From Linanthus parryae (taxonomy: Eukaryota > Streptophyta > Magnoliopsida > Ericales > Polemoniaceae): DNA of 64,000 bases. Shown here one piece after another: positions 22,348 to 33,327 of the stretch. The position numbers were made by a program, and so were the translations under genes. The DNA lies in assembly GCA_023055425.1 (NCBI GenBank), contig JALGPY010000009.1, forward strand, positions 55,614,616-55,678,615, in the 5' to 3' direction. How positions within the stretch are numbered: position 1 is the stretch's first letter; each line of letters starts with the position of its first letter. The notes beneath the pieces were generated by a model. That model worked only from the letters and a program-made list of their open reading frames with translations, was not told the DNA's origin and did no database searches.

Positions 22348-22841
22348 CCTGCAGGACATTGTCCTTTGCCGAAGTTAGGGAAAACATCTGCAACAAGCTA
22401 AGAGGATGCTATACTAAAAGAGAAAAAAGTATGTAAAATTGGAGATCGGACAATGTTAAACAATTTTGTTTTTGAAAAATTCATTTTGTCATCAATTGGG
22501 TTTGAACTGGGACCTCATGTAGGGGCTTGTAACGCTCTACAACTTAAGCTACCACCCTGGCTGCTCTTAAACAATTTTTCGGACAAACCATACTATACAA
22601 GTTAAAACAGAACTAAGCCGAGATAACCCAATGTGCTAAACCATGGGGAAACCTAAACTTTATATAGGGCCCAATGGCTTAATGATTTTAGGAAGCCCAT
22701 AACAATGCAAAACCCTTACTGCCTTCGTCTGGAATAATTCCTCATGTTTTACTTGCTTACATCACCTTGACTTGCTGGTTCAATTAGTATTAGAACAAAG
22801 GATGAAATGCATGAGTGTACAAAAATAGAAGGCCTGACATT
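22348..22841. other. Intergenic stretch with one tRNA-like sequence
   Basis: Minus strand 22495-22565 reads GGTAGCTTAAGTTGTAGAGC and then CCCAGTTCAAACCC, again an A-box/B-box pair. Nothing else is recognisable here. Confidence 0.35.
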
Positions 22842-23538
22842 GTAATTATATAACAATTACTTAGAAACTTGTTAGTGAGTTAGTTAGACGTGTTAGTTGT
22901 ATAAATGCACTTGTATTTTGTGTTGATAGAGAGTGGAATTTCCCTCTTTGTTTCAATCTTCTTCTCTTCTCTTTCTGTCTGAATCTCTGATTCTTCATGG
23001 TATCAGAGCAGCTCGGCTCGACGCCATTCTTTACAATCCGAGCTCCATACTTTTGATCATTCTTCATCTCTTCGCTCAAAGCCTCACCTTCTTTGTTTTT
23101 ATACACACATCCCGATTTTTTCCACCCATTCTTGACTGCTCTGTCAGAAGAGTGAGTTACAGTTCGAGTTTCATGACGAGTTTTGTCGAGTTGTCATCCC
23201 TAAGTTCTTTCGATTTTCTTCTGAGTTTTGATGGCCTATGCACGCGAGATTTTGATCAATCTTGCACGATGTGTTACATATCTCTCGCGGTCGCATATTC
23301 ATCAGCTCAATTACAGTTATTCATTTTACGCAGAGAATTAAAATTTATGCTTAAATATCTTGATCATGGCAAGCCTTTGGTTGATCAACTTTTGCAGATT
23401 CAAGAACATGTCAGTGATGATGATCTGGATGTTTATATCCTCAAAGGGATTCCATCTCCGTTTGATGTTGTTAAATCTAACATTTTTATCCACATTTATC
23501 ATCTAACCGTGAATGAGTTATATGCACTACTTCTCTGA
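22842..23538 (+). pseudogene. Truncated copia element: short LTR end, tRNA-Met PBS and gag remnant
   Basis: TGGTATCAGAGC at 22999-23010 is the usual tRNA-Met-type primer site of copia elements. It follows an LTR-like sequence ending ...GATTCTTCA, possibly beginning near 22842. Downstream, 23330-23538 encodes RRELKFMLKYLDHGKPLVDQ, VSDDDLDVYILKGIPSPFDVV and LTVNELYALLL, the central part of copia gag. The N-terminal gag is unreadable and no pol follows. The LTR end and primer-site start recur at 23820-23838 (TCTGATTCTTCATGGTATCA). Confidence 0.65.
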
Positions 23539-23539
23539 A

Positions 23540-23572
23540 TAATTGCATCTAAGTCCAGCCACTATTACTTTA

Positions 23573-23603
<31 letters not shown>

Positions 23604-24100
23604 CTGGCATTGTGAGTTTCACATAGACATTTCATCAAACACCTGAGCTACACACGCCACCACTTTTATCGTCCTAATCAAGGGTGTGCCTGTGGGTTTC
23701 AACCTGGTCGTGGTCGATTTCGCAACCTTAGGTTGTAACACTCTCGATTTTCACATAGACATTTCATCAAACACCTGGCATTGTGAACACTGTTATATTT
23801 TGTAGTAATTAATTACAATCTGATTCTTCATGGTATCAACCCTTTTGTATAAGGAGTAGTTGTAACACATAATTAAAATGTAAACATCCAACTACTAATT
23901 AATTACTACAAAATATAACAGCGTTCATGACTGGGTCCAAATCGGACACCAAGTCAAACAAAATAGAATTTACAACAAAACATTGGTTTGTCAGCCGATT
24001 AATAATATAACAATTGTTTGTATGAGAGAGTAGTTTTTATTCCCTCGAGTTTCCCCAAGCAAACAAGCCACACACTTGTGGTGGGTTTAAGGAAAGAGCA
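23540..24100. other. Remnant downstream of the copia gag, with poly(T) and a 29-bp direct repeat
   Basis: A T-run of about 26 lies at 23577-23602. The phrase TTTCACATAGACATTTCATC and its continuation occur twice (about 23617 and 23753), about 136 bp apart. A stretch near 23690-23735 could encode the Gly/Arg-rich end of the gag above. No intact gene. Confidence 0.4.
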
Positions 24101-26490
24101 CAAAAACCACAATGGGAGTTTCAGTAAAACCTAAGTGAATAAACAACTTAGCATGTAAACAGAATAACGAGGAAAAGTTATGAGATTTCGTGTTTAAAGA
24201 CTTTAAAATGTTTCACCAGTATGAGTACGAATATCGGCGTACGATTTCCGTATTTATATGAGTTTCCATAAGTCTTTGTTTCCATTCTGAGACATTATTA
24301 CACAAGTAGTCATTTCGTTTACCGAGATATTCATAAGACTCCAAAGTGGTATGGTTTTTTAGAGAATGACGTGTCTTGTTTTCATAATAAATATATTTCA
24401 CAAGTAGCATGTCAATTAAAACATTACAGAAATAACTTTTTCCAATCTTGTGAAAAACGAGTCATTTTATTAATTCACAGTAACGAGGATAGACCATGGT
24501 AAATAGTAACAGATGACAAAGGCGTATAGGGGTTCTTGAAAACCTACTTCTATGTCATGCGTTGTGGACCGGATTCTCCGGCCCGCCATAAAAAACGTAC
24601 CCAACTAGACCTTAAGTGTCGCTACCTCCTATAGCTCGACCGACATATAGGGTAGTACACAGATGTACTCTAGCAATGCGAAGAGTTAGCCACTGAGGGT
24701 AGTAATAGTATCAAGAATCCAAGAATTAGTCAAAGGAAACTCTAGAATCTGTATTTCCGTCCGTAACCAACATTGTAATACATGACGTAGGCTTATAGCA
24801 CAGTGGTAGAGCCAACTCCTTCCAGAAAATGCAATTTTTCACTTTACGTTGTTAATGACATTTAACTATGTGCGAAATTTTAACAACACAGTTTTTCAAG
24901 TTTGGATACGAGAAATAAAGTGGGGACTCGTTCAATTAAAGCAGGTTTATCAAATAACAATAGTTCTTGCTTTACATATTTAAGCTCTAGAAACACACAC
25001 AAACATAGTCCTAAAAACAAACAATTTCATTTCGACAAGCGTATGACGATGCACATGTCATCTATGATGTGTATGTCCTATACAAAATGCATGATGGTCT
25101 CCTAGGTCAAGACTTGACCAAGTACCACTTTACCACTAAATTAGTATATATACTAAGCCATTAAGTCATAACCCTTAGATGAAACTTATAACACTTATGA
25201 TTCCCAAAACTCATACTTGTTGCCTCGGCCTCTTAGCCTTGAAAGCCATGTCAAACCACTAAGATGGGTCATGAAAACATATGGGTGAAATATAAATGGG
25301 CAAAGTTTCATAACCAAAAGGAATCGAAAGAAAAATAATTTCAAACTCCACGAAAATCCAGGGAACAATGTTGTGCAGAGAATGAACTCATCACAGAAAC
25401 TTCAGCTTACAGTGGAATAACTCCAATTTTAAAATCTTTTTTTTGGGTTAGGTTTTGCCTAGAATGAAGCCTGGTGAATCTAGTTTCAGGGATAAGAAGG
25501 AGGAACTCTCAATGTTTCTATAAATGAACTTATTCAAGTTTAACCAGCTCTAGTGAAACAACAAATCTGAACAGTTAACTTTGAGATTTTCTATCGATTG
25601 TTATACAATAGCTATGGGCTGTGTTTTTTTCAAATGGAATCTCTGTGAGTCTAGATTCGTAAGAATTTTAGCATGATTTTCCATAGGGTTATTAAAATAG
25701 GGAAACCCCCCGAACAGACCCATTGTCCAAAATCAAAAATCACAAAAAGTCTACTAACTTCAAAAATTGTTAATTATGCATCTATGCTAACTCCAACTGA
25801 GGGAAACTTGATTCTGGACTATCTAACACAAATCTAACCATAGAATTCTATTACTAACAAGATCCTACCACAAAATTAGCTTTGGGGTGTGAAAACTCTA
25901 ACAAACTAGTTAGAATAATGGTTTTGAAACTTGAAAACATAAATATGGCCTAAGGGTTAGGATTTGCCCTAAATAACATGTAGAAGTCATGATCCAACCA
26001 TGAAATTTCATATTAAAAAAGAGGATATGTATAAAGAAATATACACTATAAAAATGGAGCTTAAAATTAATAGAGATAAGTGAAATACCTTGTTTCAAAT
26101 CTTGGACGAATGATTATCTTGAAGAACGGAGACTTGGAGCTTGTAGTAGATGAAGAAATCAAGAAAACTTGATGAGCATGTGAGGGATGAGAGAATTGAG
26201 TAGAAAGAAGTGAGATTTGGGAAATTAAAAGCCAAAGGAGATTTTTCCTCCTTTCAATTGCCGGTGCGCAAGTGGCAAGGCCACTTGAGGGATGGTTGAT
26301 GGAATAACAAAATAGGGTGCTTTGGTCACTTGGGGGTGATTTAAATATTTAGATGAGACTAGGGTGCTAGATAGAGATTCTAGTATGACAACATTTGTGT
26401 GGAACAAAAACAAAATTATTAAACAAAATTCCAAAATACCCTTAGATAAAAATTACTAAAATGCCCTTAGGTCAAAGTTGGGGTATTTCA
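24100..26490 (-). repeat. Probable Ty3/gypsy (chromovirus-like) LTR, solo or truncated
   Basis: On the minus strand it opens near 26490 with TATGAAATACCCCAACTTTG and reads a promoter/leader-like region (CTCACTTCTTTCTACTC... near 26210). It contains the block GCGGGCCGGAGAATCCGG near 24570-24590, which I associate with Tekay/Del-type LTRs. There is no coding sequence. The 3' end and any primer site are unclear, so both limits and class are tentative. Confidence 0.35.
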
Positions 26491-27407
26491 TAGGCAGTCA
26501 ACTATTGGTTTTGGCCATGATTCAGTCACATTTAGTAAGTTTAATAAACCTTCTAGACGTTGAAATTTCAGACCTCATGTGTCTTACTCTAATGTCAACT
26601 ATTAGTTTTTACCTCTTTTTGCCGTAGAAGAGACTCTCTGAGTCAGAATCTCTCTTTCCCTACTTTGCATGTTCGATTTGTAATAAGATAAGTAGTTCAA
26701 GACGCCCAAGCTTTCCATTTTTTCGTGAACCATTTGATTTCTATTGTAGCAGAAGACCAGATCGAGGTGCTTATGGTTTCTCTCTTCTCCATTTGCAAGT
26801 TCATACACAGATGGGGAAACTAGGTATAAGTTATCTGTAGTGGTGGGGAAAAACTTTGTTCCCAAAAAAATATATGTGTAACTCAATCGCTGTCTTGCAG
26901 GACGTAGAAAGATGAGCCTCCGTTTCTTCCTCTATCACACAAACTGGCCAAAAAGGGGGAGGTTGAAATTCCTATCTTCCTTAAGTTGTTTTTTATTGGA
27001 AGTCCTATACACATAGGTCTCATTATGGGAAACTTTACTTTTGTAGGAATCTTCTATATCCATAACGCATTCGACCAAGTTTATGATTTTCTAATGATCG
27101 ATCTTTCACCACATTCATCATCTTGATCTTGAAGGAGCTTAGACCCAGAACTTATAGAATATATTCCATCTTCTTCATACTCCATATCAGGCGGTACGTT
27201 CTGTCGCAAGAGGGAACTACGATACATAGTACTTCTACCACATTTTCCTCCTAGAGAATCGAAGATAGCAAATCAATATTTCCATGTACGTAACTCTTCA
27301 TCAAACAGTTCTGCAACCATAATTTCTTCTCTTTCTCCTAGTAGGGTAATCGGTTTGAGCATATTTGGTCGCAAAAGCTAAGGGCCTTGAAAAACTTGCA
27401 TGTTCTA
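26491..27407. other. Unassigned stretch
   Basis: No coding frame with a recognisable product, no terminal repeats and no RNA gene. It ends at the first LTR of element 2, whose 5' flank is TTCTA. Confidence 0.4.
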
Positions 27408-27879
27408 TGATAACTCCCATTAATGAGTTATCAGTGAGCTTATAGTAGAATTTAATTAGTTGAGTTTCCATAATTGAGCACGTTTTAGCCGACAAAGCCT
27501 CTGTAGTATGAAAAAGAAAAGTTTGAGCTTAATTGAGAAATCAGGGCGTTTTCGTGCATAAATTGATATTAAATGACATACATAATCGCTTGGTATAGTT
27601 GTTCATATTGTTCTGACAGGAACGGATGCTTAGCGGTTGATTTTAGGCATGAAATGAACTTCGGAAGCAACGGGAGCTAAAGCGGAGTAAAGAGACGCAA
27701 AGTTGGAGAAGCTAGAATGACCAGTCTCCACTATTTTGATCATATCTTGAGTTGTACAATGAATTTTGGAGTGAGACCGGCGGAAAATGAAAGTAGACTT
27801 CAAGAGCTTTCCAACGATATCACGGAGCTCAAACGGAGATCGGACAAAGAAGTTACGGCGTTTGGAGCTGTCTCTGATG

Positions 27880-28186
27880 TGCGTTCAGACGCACATGTGC
27901 GTTCAGACGCACATGTGCTCAAACGCAGCCCCAAAGTAAAAAACAACTTATGTCCGCATGCAAGATCGATGGCCAAACGCAAAAGCTGAGTCCCGGAGGT
28001 CGAAAAAGGGCGAAAATTAGCTAAACGCAGAAAGTGCAGAAAATTGGCTAAGTATGTGCGTTCAGACGCACATTGTGCGTTCAAACGCACAACGCAGTGC
28101 AGCAGCAGAAGACAGGGAAAATTGACTGTGTTGTGCGTTCAAACGCACATCCTGCGTTCAGACGCAGGAAGGTGCGTTCAGACGCA
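27880..28186. repeat. Array of TGCGT-N4-ACGCA near-palindromes in LTR1
   Basis: Seven 14-bp units at 27880, 27898, 28057, 28076, 28134, 28153 and 28173, with cores TCAG or TCAA, plus a degenerate unit near 27915. They lie 86 to 400 bp upstream of the TATATAAAG box. LTR2 has the corresponding array at 33811, 33849, 33868, 34011, 34030, 34088, 34107 and 34127. The spacers are unequal, so this is not a CRISPR-like array. Confidence 0.85.
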
Positions 28187-28271
28187 GGACAGGATTTCCA
28201 GAAGCTTCCCAGGGCGGTTTAGACAGGGGCAGAACAGAAATTTCAGCACAGGACTATGGAAAATTCAGCAG

Positions 28272-28280
28272 TATATAAAG
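28272..28280 (+). promoter_or_regulatory. TATA box of LTR1, element 2
   Basis: TATATAAAG, preceded by the TGCG array and followed by a leader with the conserved hairpin. An identical box is at 34226-34234 in LTR2. Confidence 0.6.
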
Positions 28281-28461
28281 CAGCTCTGCCAGCAGTTTCA
28301 GGATACAACACAGAACACAGGACAGACAGACATAGACACAGAATCAGAGTTAGACACAGCAGAGACAAGGAGCACCGGAGCAGTCCCGGAACTCGCCAGA
28401 TTTCCGTCACCTGTTCGATTCTCTTTTTTTTTATGTTAGTTTTTATTAGCTAAACTTTTTA

Positions 28462-28484
28462 CCTAGGTTCTCGGTGAACCTAGG
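28462..28484 (+). other. Conserved LTR leader hairpin (element 2, LTR1)
   Basis: Arms CCTAGGTTC and GAACCTAGG, loop TCGGT. Identical in LTR2 (34418-34440) and in element 1 (5011-5033, minus), although the flanking sequence has diverged. Confidence 0.75.
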
Positions 28485-29259
28485 GTTTATGATTTCAGCA
28501 ACTTAGTTTATCTCGACTTTGGATTCATGATTGTTTAAGTCTTAATACAGTATAGGTTTTGTTTATTATTCTGTCTTTGGTTTTTACTATTTATGCATGA
28601 ACGGAGTCGCGAACCTGGATTGCTACACACATGATCTGGTGCGCGAGAGTGGAGAGTGAGAGTTAGGAAGAGAAGACAGGATTTAGTACTCTGCCTTGAT
28701 GGACCGAGAGGTGAAGAGAATCAGAGGGCTAGCCCAGAAGCATTAGACCAACTGCTAGATGTTAAGGGGGAGACCGAGAGGAGAACCTGTAACCCTAGCA
28801 GACTTAGAACTAACCTGCAGATATAGGTGAACCAAGGGGATCCGAAAACCTGCAGGAGAGTGATAGATGCATGAGACCGAGAGGAGATTGTATCATTGGT
28901 ATGCTGGCATAAACAAAACTGCTATGTGTTTTTGAATCGGAAAAACTGAAAAGCTGAAGAGTAACCCTAGGGGATCCTGGGATCCGGGTACCTGAAACCC
29001 TAGTTTTTACTTCGAGACTCTATTATCAGAAAATTACCAAAACTACTGTTTAATTCTGTTTTTACTTTCAGTACTTTTTATTAGAACCTGACTCAAAATA
29101 TTCCTCCTTTTACTTTTTATGTTTTTACTCTTTAAGCCTAGTTTCTGATTAAGCAGTAACACTGTCCTCGTGGGATCGATAACTCGGGGTTGAAATACCA
29201 GCCCTATATTACTTGAACCGTGCACTTGCGGTAACACGTAAGAAATCCTTTCAAGTTTT

Positions 29260-29277
29260 TGGCGTCGTTGCCGGGGA
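29260..29277 (+). other. tRNA-Asp primer binding site of element 2
   Basis: TGGCGTCGTTGCCGGGGA, one mismatch from perfect tRNA-Asp complementarity. The second copy after LTR2 (35216-35233) is the perfect TGGCGCC form. Confidence 0.85.
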
Positions 29278-29334
29278 CAGTGGTTTATTGTTAATTAGAA
29301 ATTAGTTTAGAAAGTCAAAAAAATGAAAAAAAAA

Positions 29335-29339
<5 letters not shown>

Positions 29340-29371
<32 letters not shown>
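29340..29371. repeat. (TA)n microsatellite in element 2
   Basis: About 16 TA units. Together with an A-rich flank it separates AATTAGTT from AGTTACCTCACAGG, which are adjacent in the second internal copy at 35260, so it is an insertion or expansion in one copy only. Confidence 0.85.
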
Positions 29372-29375
<4 letters not shown>

Positions 29376-29446
29376 CCTAGTTACCTCACAGGTATTTCTG
29401 GAGCTTTGTTTTCTCAAGAACGTAAGGAGCCAGAGAAATTGTAGGC

Positions 29447-29704
29447 ATGTGGAGCAGCAATCTTGACTCGGGGCCAACTCAGTTCCTGAGTCCCCCCTAC
29501 TGTGAATACTGCCACAATTGGCACAGAAAAGAGGATGCACACCTTCGAGTTTATTGCTTTCAGTGAAAAAATTATCATGAGTATGAAGAGGCGTGCATAT
29601 TGCACTCACCCCAGCTTTATCAACACTATTACCCCTACTGCATCCAGTGTGGGGGTGGTTGCGAGGCTGGTGCATGCAGAACTTATCAGCCGTGGAACTT
29701 TTAG
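29447..29704 (+). pseudogene. Cys/His-rich (zinc-finger-like) frame in the gag position of element 2
   Basis: From ATG at 29447 the frame reads MWSSNLDSGPTQFLSPP, then CEYCHNWHRKEDAH, a stop at 29558, then NYHEYEEAC, and PYCIQCGGGCEAGAC, with a second stop near 29702. The second copy at 35327 reads the same start and has RRFYCF, a stop, then CNNYHEYEEAC, so the ancestral protein had CxxC pairs in both halves. Spacing of Cys and His suggests zinc binding. It is the first coding stretch after the primer site, where gag would normally begin, but no gag domain follows. I do not recognise the family. Both copies are interrupted. Confidence 0.5.
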
Positions 29705-29871
29705 CACTGCCAATCAGGGGCGCAACTTGAGACTGCTCTATACTATCCAGATCCACCTCAATTTGTACCTCCGCCACCTTTTGAACCGCTCACTCAAGAA
29801 GTTTTCTTCTCATGGATTTCTTAGTTGGAGTGCATGCTGGAGAATTTTTTTTTCAGCACGCCTTGACCAGA

Positions 29872-30854
29872 CTGCAGAGGAGATGAGAGAACTCAACAGT
29901 GACATATTGCGATTGGCAAACAAGTATCACGGACTTTCTCAGTCATGGATCTCAGCAGATACGCCAGAACCAGAAACAGAGTTCACGCCACCAGAAATTG
30001 AAGAAGTGCAGACAGTGACATCATCAGGTCCAGTTGAGCCAGAAATTGATCCAGTACCCGCACCACAGGGAACAGACTCATATATTCCTCACTGGCTTCC
30101 AGCAGTGCTGGAGATGCAGAAAGGCTTCTTCGCAAAGATAGCGCATGAACAACAAAAAGCTGCATCGCAAGTTGCTGTCATGGAAAAAGATGTGTCCGAG
30201 CCCAGAGAAGTGTGCAATATTCAGAAGCCAATTCTGGTATTTGATTCTGATGAGGAATCAGACCCAGACTCAGATTCAGATTTGAAAGAAACAGTGCCTG
30301 CATGGATGGAACCTCAAATAATTTCCAAATCTGGGCATGATGTGACAAACACTAATATTGAGAACTCGGAGTGTACTTATGAGGAATCTGCGTCCAATGG
30401 TATGGATAAATTTGAGGGAGGAATCCCAACTCAGCCTATTGAAGAATTCTCCAAGTCTTATGTTGATCAAGTATGTGATGAGTTGGAGAGACTGTTGTTT
30501 GGAGATTCTGACACAGAAGCTGACTATGGCCATTCCCCAAATCCTTGTTCAATGGAATGTTCTCGTGACATTGCACAGGACATAGAAAAGGGCTTGGAAA
30601 TCACACGGTGTGGGGGCACTGATAAGCTGCGTGCACGGGTTGTTCAGCATCAAGAGTCAACTGGGTATGAGTTGAAATTCCAGGGTCCAACGCAAGCATT
30701 CAGGGGTGAAGTTCATCTGCAGGACTTTGTAAAAATATTCACAGACAAGCCAGTGAACAATGAGTGGAAGCTGATCAAGAGGAAAAATTGCAAAATCAAA
30801 GAAATCATCTTCCACAACCTTCCACCTTGTCAAAAGAATGAGTGTGCACGTTAG
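29872..30854 (+). CDS. Acidic protein of unknown function encoded by element 2
   Basis: An open frame of about 325 residues, with no stop from upstream of 29872 to 30854. It begins near LDQTAEEMRELNSDILRLAN. It is rich in Glu, Asp, Ser and Pro, with a cluster DSDEESDPDSDSDLKE (about 30243-30290), and ends KIKEIIFHNLPPCQKNECAR. The upstream part of the same open frame (29502-29860) appears to be out of register: a Pro-rich reading (PDPPQFVPPPPFEPL, about 29745-29790) lies in another frame, and a poly(T) tract near 29846 is the likely slip site. No gag, protease, RT, RNase H or integrase motif is visible. It is flanked by retrotransposon signals on both sides, so it is presumably an element-encoded accessory or decayed protein. 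Confidence 0.45.
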
Positions 30855-31206
30855 ATGAGGATCATTGAGAAGATATGGTGGAAGAAGAAGAAGAAGTGGA
30901 GAGATAAAGAAGACTCCAAATTTCTCAAAGGTTGAGGTAACAGGGTCGGGCCGTCGATCGTAAATTACAAGCACTTGTTGGGAGGTAACCCAACCTAGGA
31001 GTTGGTTTCAATTATTAAATTATTTACTGTTTAAAAAAAATTGAGAGGAGAGATGAGGGTGAGCTAATGTTTAGCTGCCAAAAGTTTCAGGAAACAGGTT
31101 ACAGGAAGCTGAAGTACAGAAACTGGCTCGCTGTCAGCATCCAGATGCAGACTGACGTTCAGTGGCAGCCTGCCAGAAAAAGGCAGATTGGAAAAATCCT
31201 GAAGAA

Positions 31207-31328
31207 TCGACCCCGGTGCACAGGATGCACTCGACCCTCACAGGGACTCGTACGAGTTGGGGATTTTTCAGAACAATTTTTAGCATGAATGGAGCAATCG
31301 ACCCCGGTGTACGAAAATACACTCGACC
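31207..31328 (+). other. Pair of conserved 3' hairpins (element 2)
   Basis: 31207-31236: TCGACCCCG, stem GTGCA/TGCAC, 5-nt loop, CTCGACC-type close. 31298-31328: the same frame with stem GTGTA/TACAC. Between them is a perfect 12-bp palindrome, ACTCGTACGAGT. Compared with element 1, stem bases have changed on both sides so that pairing is kept. Confidence 0.65.
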
Positions 31329-33312
31329 ATATGGGAGCATATTGTCACAGAACGATGGTGCTTGGGGATTGCACAATTGAAGAGCGCGACAGAGCCCGGA
31401 AGGTTGACAACTTTCGTCCAGAAATTTTCTGGCGACCGATCAACGGTCATTCTTTACCGGAATCTGCAGAAAAGTAGGCACCTGTACGAACTGACTCCGG
31501 GTGCAGAGGTTAAATTTCTGTCTCTCGCTTTTATTTTTTCTGAGTACACTACCAGCTGGTCGGTTGACGGCCAGTCTCGAGCCAGCAAGCCAGTGGCTCT
31601 ATCAGTCCATCATTCAGTCGGTCATCTAGTTCCCAGTAGATGAGGCACGCCAGCTCATTCAATCCAGATTATGTGCCTGATGATTAGTACCATGAGGGCA
31701 TGGCACCATCCAGTGTGGGGGTGGTGGCGTTGTAACTGTATTAGTTTTATTATACTGAGAAAAAAAATTGAAGAAATTAAAAATTTAAAATTTTGAGAAT
31801 GGGCAACAGATTTGGCTTAAAACAGGAGAGAGCTTAATGATAGAAAATTTTCCGAAAATTGATGAACTGAAGTGAGGAAGAGCTGCGAGAACCTGTCTAG
31901 GGGAGTTATAGAGCCAATGCACTTCAGAAAATGCAAGTAGCTGTCTCACGAGCTATGTATCCTACTAGCTGCCAGACCAACGTCACCAGGTAGTCGTCAA
32001 CCCGCCTTCACGGTCACCACATCATTTGGTGGAGCGATAGGCCATAGGGGACCTCGCGTCCTCTCTCGCGCCTTAGGTCCACTAGTGATCCCCGTTGATC
32101 CGATATCCTTTTCGTGGTAGCTTTTTGACCTAGGAAGCCGTTTTTTGATACTCGCATCATTGTTAGTATTTTCACCTTTCCTATGCGTCATGGCACGAGG
32201 GAGTTGAGTTGGAGGATTTTCTGGGGTAGAACAGATTTGTTATATTTGATAGTGGATGAGCTTCATCGTTATATCTGAGGGTGTGTAAGGGTGAGATAGT
32301 GATGGCAGCACACTTCGGTGTGGCGGTGACTCATGACATTACACCGTGAGCACAAGAGGAGAGCCGTAGTGCGTGACATTTTTTCCGCACGACATGGGGG
32401 ACTTGGGTTGACAGGGTTATTTGGAGTATGCGTTGTGCTAGTTAGACAACCTTGGAGTGAGGAGGTTCGGTTAAGAAAAGCGCGATTATTTTACAGATTG
32501 ACTACATGGTTTGGATAAGTGTGGGGGTGGTCGCTTCAGATTTTATTTACAGTATTTTTCTGCCACCCCACATTTTTGGTTTATTGCAGAACTGGCCTGG
32601 TTTATATTATTGTTATTTACTGTGTTGCTCCGCATTGAAAAAAAAGAAGAAAAGAAATCGAAAAAAAAGAAGAAGAAAAAAAAACAGAAAGAAAGAAGAT
32701 AAAAAACAGCAAATGCAGAACTTCAGGGTGCTTAATTGATTTTTGTTTCAAAACGTCAGGCCAGGCAAATTTTATAACTATTTAGCATTCTTTCACAGTT
32801 GTGGCCGCGAGAACGGCATTTACACCAGGATTGAGGAAATTGAGTGTCTAGAATCTTAGGTGATTTGGGTCAGTTTCTGTCTTCTTGGTGAGGGAGTGTG
32901 AGATTTGGGTACTTGTGAGTGTGCTGTGACGTTTAGGACTTCGCTTCTAAATGACTTATCCTACCATCCCAAAGCCGGCAGATTTACATTACACCCAAAG
33001 TAAAAGCACGGAAGGTGTGCGTTAGGGATACGTTCGGTTTGCGTGCCAAAGCAGAAGTAAGTAGTGTTCGTGCTTGTTCCTAACCTAGGCTGGCCGCAAG
33101 TTCTTCCGATCACTGCAGTTTCAGAAGTTTAGGGGAATATGAGAGATTGATGATGTCCAGTTTGAGTTAAAGAGGTTGCCCAGTCTTACCAAAAACTGTT
33201 TTTATAGTATTTGTAATGTTTATAAATAAATGCAGTTACAACGCTCTGGATTGATTCGGGATAGTATGCAGTGGTAGTATACAGCTGAAGTTTGCTCGGG
33301 GCGAGCAAAGTT

Positions 33313-33325
33313 TAGTGTGGGGGTA
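33313..33325 (+). other. Polypurine tract next to LTR2
   Basis: AGTGTGGGGGTAT directly before the LTR start TGATAAC, in the position for plus-strand DNA priming. Confidence 0.6.
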
Positions 33326-33327
33326 TT

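Larger units (their letters stand above)
27408..29253 (+). repeat. LTR1 of element 2
   Basis: TGATAACTCCC... to ...TTTCA, about 1.85 kb. It contains at least seven TGCGT-N4-ACGCA units (27880-28186), a TATATAAAG box at 28272-28280 and the leader hairpin at 28462-28484. By eye it matches LTR2 closely, with scattered substitutions and small indels. Confidence 0.88.
30855..33327 (+). other. 3' non-coding internal region of element 2
   Basis: Contains the phrase TTGGGAGGTAACCCAACC (30979-30996) matching element 1, paired hairpins (31207-31328), and three copies of an AGTGTGGGGGT purine tract (about 31712, 32518, 33313), only the last of which abuts the LTR. An A-rich low-complexity stretch is at 32638-32712. 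The part 30940-32160 is homologous to element 1 (1-1420, minus). No env-like gene is seen. Confidence 0.65.

Noticed and set aside
24785..24830. Further tRNA-like sequence (TAGCACAGTGGTAGAGCC)
   Set aside because: Only an A-box-like phrase is present, with no B box at the right distance, and it lies inside the probable gypsy LTR.
27880..28186. CRISPR-like array
   Set aside because: The repeated units are 14-bp near-palindromes with unequal gaps in a plant LTR, and the same units recur in LTR2. No spacers or cas genes.
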